DNA of 64,000 nt from JAWKRB01 sp041389885 (GTDB lineage: Bacteria; Myxococcota_A; Polyangia; Polyangiales; Ga0077539): positions 1 through 64,000 of the forward strand of contig JAWKRB010000035.1 of the NCBI GenBank assembly GCA_041389885.1, given 5' to 3'. Positions 61,067-64,000 of this stretch are shown here, piece by piece. Under the pieces are notes generated by a model. It searched no databases, had not been told where the DNA came from, and worked only from the letters and a program-made list of their open reading frames with translations. The translations under genes and the position numbers were made by a program. Position 1 is the first letter of the stretch, and the number at the start of each line of letters is the position of its first letter.

Positions 61067-61945
61067 TCAGTTCGAGCCGCCCCCGAGCAGCGCGTCGAGC
61101 TGCATCTCCTTGAGGAGCAAATCCTGGATGGGCTGCGTCAAGCGGTTGATCTCATCGACGCCCCAGCTGATGCCGACCTGCGTCCGCACGGGCCGCTCGC
61201 CGGCGGGCATCTCGTCGAGCTTCACGTAGGCGTCGACCACCCACTGCGGGTCGGGGGCGCCGTCGCTCGCCAACATCTGCGCGAACTGTGCCGCCATGGC
61301 AGGCGGAACCTGAGCGAGATCGCCGTAGGACGAGAGCACCTCGTCGAGGGCCGGCGGCCTCCCCGAGGAGAGCAGGCCCGTACCGAAGGGTCCGGGCTCG
61401 ACGATGGCGACGTCGACCCCGAATGGCGCGAGCTCGTAGCGCAGGCATTGCGAGTAGCCCTCGAGCGCGTGCTTCGTCGCGGTGTAGGTCCCGAAGAACG
61501 GCGGAGAGATGCGCCCCACCAGCGAGCTGCAGTTGATGATCAGGCCCGATCGGGCCGCGCGCATCGACGGCAGGACGGCCTGCGTCGTCCGGATCACGCC
61601 GTAGTAGTTGGTGTTCATCTGCTCGTGGGCCTGGGCGACGCTGAACGCCTCGGTGATGCCCAGGTACATGATGCCCGCGTTGTTGATGAGCACGTCGACC
61701 TGGCCATCGCCGAGGATCGTGGCGAACCCCTCCGCCACGGATTCGTCGTTCGCCACGTCCATGTCGATCACCGACACCTTCGACGAGTAGGCTTCGAGCG
61801 CCGCCCGCTTTTCGCCGTTGCGCCCGCCGACGTCGCGCATCGTTCCCCACACGCGATACCCCTTGTCGGCGAAGGCCTTGACTGCGCCTTCGCCGAACCC
61901 GCTGCTTGCTCCGGTGATGACCACCGTCTTGCTGTTCTCGTTCAT
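61067..61945 (-). CDS. Short-chain dehydrogenase/reductase
   Basis: A 292-residue classical SDR: TGASSGFGEG (nucleotide site), NNAG, the INCSS serine and YTATK (Tyr-x3-Lys catalytic pair). The C-terminal extension is longer than usual. Start ATG at 61945 has an AGGAG site 9 bp upstream. Substrate unknown. It is the last gene of the minus-strand set controlled, by position, by the divergent TetR regulator. Confidence 0.88.
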   Translation of the reverse strand: MNENSKTVVITGASSGFGEGAVKAFADKGYRVWGTMRDVGGRNGEKRAALEAYSSKVSVIDMDVANDESVAEGFATILGDGQVDVLINNAGIMYLGITEAFSVAQAHEQMNTNYYGVIRTTQAVLPSMRAARSGLIINCSSLVGRISPPFFGTYTATKHALEGYSQCLRYELAPFGVDVAIVEPGPFGTGLLSSGRPPALDEVLSSYGDLAQVPPAMAAQFAQMLASDGAPDPQWVVDAYVKLDEMPAGERPVRTQVGISWGVDEINRLTQPIQDLLLKEMQLDALLGGGSN

Positions 61946-61991
61946 CTTCTTGTCTCCTGTCGATGTAGTGCCGGACCTGGAAATGTTCAGC

Positions 61992-62771
61992 TCAGAAGCC
62001 GAACATCGTATTGCTGTTGGCCAGGTCCTCGACCGGCACCGGCTGGATGACATCCCAGTGCTCCACAGCCTTGCCATTCTCAAAGCGGAGCAGGTCGTAG
62101 AAGGCGTTGGTGGTACCGTTCCACTGCCCCTCGCTGACCACGAGGACGAAGTCACCCTCGCCCAGCACCTTGTGAATCTTGGTGTACTTGAACATGTTGT
62201 TCTGCGAGACGAGGTGCTCCACTGCCTCCACGAGGCCGGCCAGCCCATCCTTGATGTCCGGGTTGTGCTGGTGGTAGCGCTCCGAGCTGATGTAGTCGGG
62301 CATCTTGCTGGGGTTCTTCCCCATCAGGAGGTCCTCCACCATGGCCTTCGCGAGCGCCTTGTTGGCCTCTGTCTTGTCCAGTTCCATCGCCTTGACGGGC
62401 CCATCCGTCTGGGTCCTGCCGCTCGCGGTCTGCTTGACCAGCGGGGTCAAGGCGTCCCAGTGCTCGGCGACCTTGCCGTCGTCACCGACGCGGATGATGT
62501 CGAAGGCCACCATCTCGTCTGCGCCGAACGGCTTCGCGTTCCTCCAGATGTTGTGCATGAAGACGTAGTTGCCGTCCTGGAACATTCGGACGTTCTCAGC
62601 CGTGGTCCCGTGCCGCTGCAACACCGGCAGCATGCCAATGAACGGCTCCAGCCCGGTCGGGATGTGCGGGTTGTGCTGGATGTAGTCGACGTTGGCCAAC
62701 TTGCGCATGGTCACGGGATCGTTGCTCATCACCGCGCCGAGGAATGCTCCAACGGTTTCCTTCGTGCTCAT
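61992..62771 (-). CDS. Tandem SnoaL-like (NTF2 fold) protein
   Basis: A 259-residue protein made of two SnoaL-like domains. Each has the YIQHNP or YHQHNPDIKDGL block and a (R/L)FENGKAVEHWD or GKVAEHWDAL block. It resembles the predicted SnoaL-like aldol-condensation enzymes (COG4922) but is duplicated. AAGGAG precedes the ATG at 62771. It lies 46 bp upstream of the SDR gene. The reaction is unproven; acid-base chemistry on a small molecule is typical of the fold. Confidence 0.8.
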   Translation of the reverse strand: MSTKETVGAFLGAVMSNDPVTMRKLANVDYIQHNPHIPTGLEPFIGMLPVLQRHGTTAENVRMFQDGNYVFMHNIWRNAKPFGADEMVAFDIIRVGDDGKVAEHWDALTPLVKQTASGRTQTDGPVKAMELDKTEANKALAKAMVEDLLMGKNPSKMPDYISSERYHQHNPDIKDGLAGLVEAVEHLVSQNNMFKYTKIHKVLGEGDFVLVVSEGQWNGTTNAFYDLLRFENGKAVEHWDVIQPVPVEDLANSNTMFGF

Positions 62772-62898
62772 CTTTGTGCTCCTTACAGAGTTGGGTTTGA
62801 CCCGGTGTGCGGGTCGCATCGGTTAAGACGGTCAGTAGACTCACTGAATCCGTCATTGCGAAGCGCCCCCGCCGTGTGGGTACGCCTTCACCAACGGT

Positions 62899-63426
62899 CT
62901 ACGCGCCGCCGAACGCCATGAGGTTGAATGCGGCCGAGGCTGCCCAGAACGGCGCAAACAGGATCCCGACGTTCCGGCCGTGGCGAGACACCCGAGGGTG
63001 GCGGCCGAGCCCGGGGACGCCGGCGTGGTTGGCGTTCACCAGCGCGAACAGGACCGACATCACGCCGAACACGAGGTGCAGGGGCGCCCGGGCGTCCAGG
63101 CCTAGGCCAAGGCCGTAGATGACTCCGACCGCCACGGACAGGAACGCGAGGCTGCCCTGGCGCTGCTCGAACAGGAGCAGGAACAAGTAGTTTTCGGCGG
63201 CCGCTTGCTTGCCGTCAGGACCGGCTGCACGCGCGGCGTCGAGCATGACGAGCTGCTCGTCGTGCGACAGCGCCGCGTTGGCGACGGGGACCCCTGGACC
63301 GAAGAAGGGCAGCACGAGGTTGACCACCCAGCGCGAGAGCATGGGGGAGATCACCTCGACGCCATGGACGGCGGCGGGGGCAAGACAGAGCAGGAGGCCA
63401 AGGGTGGAGACCAGTTCGGCGGACAT
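62899..63426 (-). CDS. Membrane protein, first gene of the TetR-linked set
   Basis: A 175-residue protein with four hydrophobic segments (TLGLLLCLAPAAVHGVEVI; FLSVAVGVIYGLGLGL; LVFGVMSVLFALVNA; ILFAPFWAASAAFNLMAF). ATG at 63426 has an AGGAG site; longer starts would run through the operator region. No known family; similar small proteins are linked to redox stress operons. Confidence 0.66.
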   Translation of the reverse strand: MSAELVSTLGLLLCLAPAAVHGVEVISPMLSRWVVNLVLPFFGPGVPVANAALSHDEQLVMLDAARAAGPDGKQAAAENYLFLLLFEQRQGSLAFLSVAVGVIYGLGLGLDARAPLHLVFGVMSVLFALVNANHAGVPGLGRHPRVSRHGRNVGILFAPFWAASAAFNLMAFGGA

Positions 63427-63505
63427 GTGCGCAGCTCCTGAGGTTCCTTCGGTCGCATCCGAGCTGTCCGCTGGGCTCGCGGTGCCGGAGTCGTTGCCAC
63501 CACCT

Positions 63506-63519
63506 GTACCAAGTGGTAC
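63506..63519. promoter_or_regulatory. Palindromic operator candidate between divergent genes
   Basis: GTACCA-AG-TGGTAC is a perfect 6-bp inverted repeat with a 2-bp spacer in the 152-bp gap between the membrane protein and the TetR-type gene. A related half site (ggtacgaaa) recurs at about 63570, directly ahead of the regulator start. The aaataaaat run at 63554-63562 could hold a -10 box for the regulator. Autoregulation and control of the divergent operon is the usual TetR arrangement. Confidence 0.6.
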
Positions 63520-63578
63520 GAAATGGGTAGCCGGACCTGAAGGCCGGGTCAACAAATAAAATACGGCACGGTACGAAA

Positions 63579-64000
63579 ATGGCGCAAGCACCTGAGAAGC
63601 GGGGACGCGGACGGCCCCAGACGCTGGACCGGCAGCGGATCGTCGAGATCGCGATGTCGAGCTACTGGTGCGACGGAGTCCGCAACGTCTCGATGAACGA
63701 GATCTGTCGGCGCGCCGACGTGTCGAAGCCGGGCGTGTATCGGGAGTTCGGCAGCGAGGACGGCCTGATGGAGGCTGCGCTCGAGCACTACCGCGCGACT
63801 GTGATCGGCCCCCTCATCGAGCGGCTCCGGTCGGATCGACCCTTCCCTGAGGTGCTCCAGCACCTGATGCACTTCATGACCGAGCCCGCCGGCCGGCCGC
63901 CCGGCTGCTTGCTCGCCGAGTGCCGCTCCGCTCCGGGGCGACTCGGTCCCGTGACCGCCGCGAGCGTCGACGCGGTCACGGACGTGCTGCGCGACGCGTA
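63579..64000 (+). CDS. TetR/AcrR family regulator (partial, runs off the window)
   Basis: The first 140 codons: a basic start (KRGRGRPQTLDRQRIVEIAM), then the helix-turn-helix VSMNEICRRADVSKPGVYREFGSEDGL typical of TetR DNA-binding domains, then a ligand-domain start (ALEHYRATVIGPL). It is divergent from the membrane protein/SnoaL/SDR genes and probably represses them until an unknown ligand binds. The 3' end lies beyond 64000. Confidence 0.88.
   Translation, partial: MAQAPEKRGRGRPQTLDRQRIVEIAMSSYWCDGVRNVSMNEICRRADVSKPGVYREFGSEDGLMEAALEHYRATVIGPLIERLRSDRPFPEVLQHLMHFMTEPAGRPPGCLLAECRSAPGRLGPVTAASVDAVTDVLRDA

Overview
The window is GC-rich (roughly 70% or more), tightly packed bacterial chromosome. 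The gene content fits a deltaproteobacterium of the Myxococcota, most likely a Polyangia or Sandaracinus-like lineage. The grounds are the many secreted lipoproteins with Asp/Val/Pro-rich linkers, a DUF4397 repeat lipoprotein, TPR-AAA ATPases, a sigma-54 activator, a caspase/SUMF1 fusion and the split complex I operon. The lineage call is inference from gene content; there is no rRNA in the window.

Left part (1-37.7 kb) is mostly intact operons. It opens with a DrmC-like phospholipase D protein (end of a possible DISARM defence locus). A TPR protein with a broken frame and an AAA+ ATPase follow, diverging from a branched-chain amino acid binding protein and a LivH permease, then YaeQ. Around 6.7-9.2 kb lies a small scar: an Uma2-like nuclease with a perfect (GEAR)7 repeat, a broken PD-(D/E)XK toxin domain with a coupled candidate immunity gene, and a dead DUF2213 phage gene. 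Next is a four-gene translationally coupled operon on the minus strand (12.55 to 9.2 kb): CDGSH/ferredoxin protein, 2OG-Fe(II) oxygenase, Rieske oxygenase, second 2OG-type oxygenase. It is followed by a large DUF4397 lipoprotein, a class II aldolase and a polytopic membrane protein. A domain-permuted aconitase/isopropylmalate dehydratase fusion (18.9 kb) heads a run with two unknown genes, the second a RecF-like protein without a Walker A lysine. Then comes a respiratory complex I block nuoABCD-GHI lacking nuoE and nuoF. A B12-binding radical SAM protein converges on a methyltransferase / YdjC-ChbG deacetylase / GT2 operon and a PIG-V-like mannosyltransferase, suggesting envelope glycolipid work. 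A sigma-54 activator closes this part.

Middle part (about 37.7-60.3 kb) is an accessory, repeat-laden zone. It holds at least six remnants of IS91-like transposase 3' ends, eight copies of a ~150-bp GC-rich mini-element with a palindromic core, two other repeat families sharing one terminus, an IS110 transposase with two frameshifts, a dead ABC-F ATPase and several genes cut off at repeat borders. Intact genes between them include a signal-peptide protein plus a caspase-fold/SUMF1 lipoprotein whose catalytic Cys is Gly, two Uma2 nucleases, a candidate toxin-antitoxin pair, a nitroreductase and an alpha/beta hydrolase lipoprotein. A lone 29-nt sequence resembling a type I-E CRISPR repeat sits beside one mini-element.

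Right part (60.3-64 kb): a P2 gpI-like phage tail/contractile injection gene whose 5' end abuts a mini-element, then a three-gene minus-strand set (membrane protein, double SnoaL-like protein, short-chain dehydrogenase) divergent from a TetR/AcrR regulator, with a palindromic operator candidate in between. The regulator runs off the end of the window.
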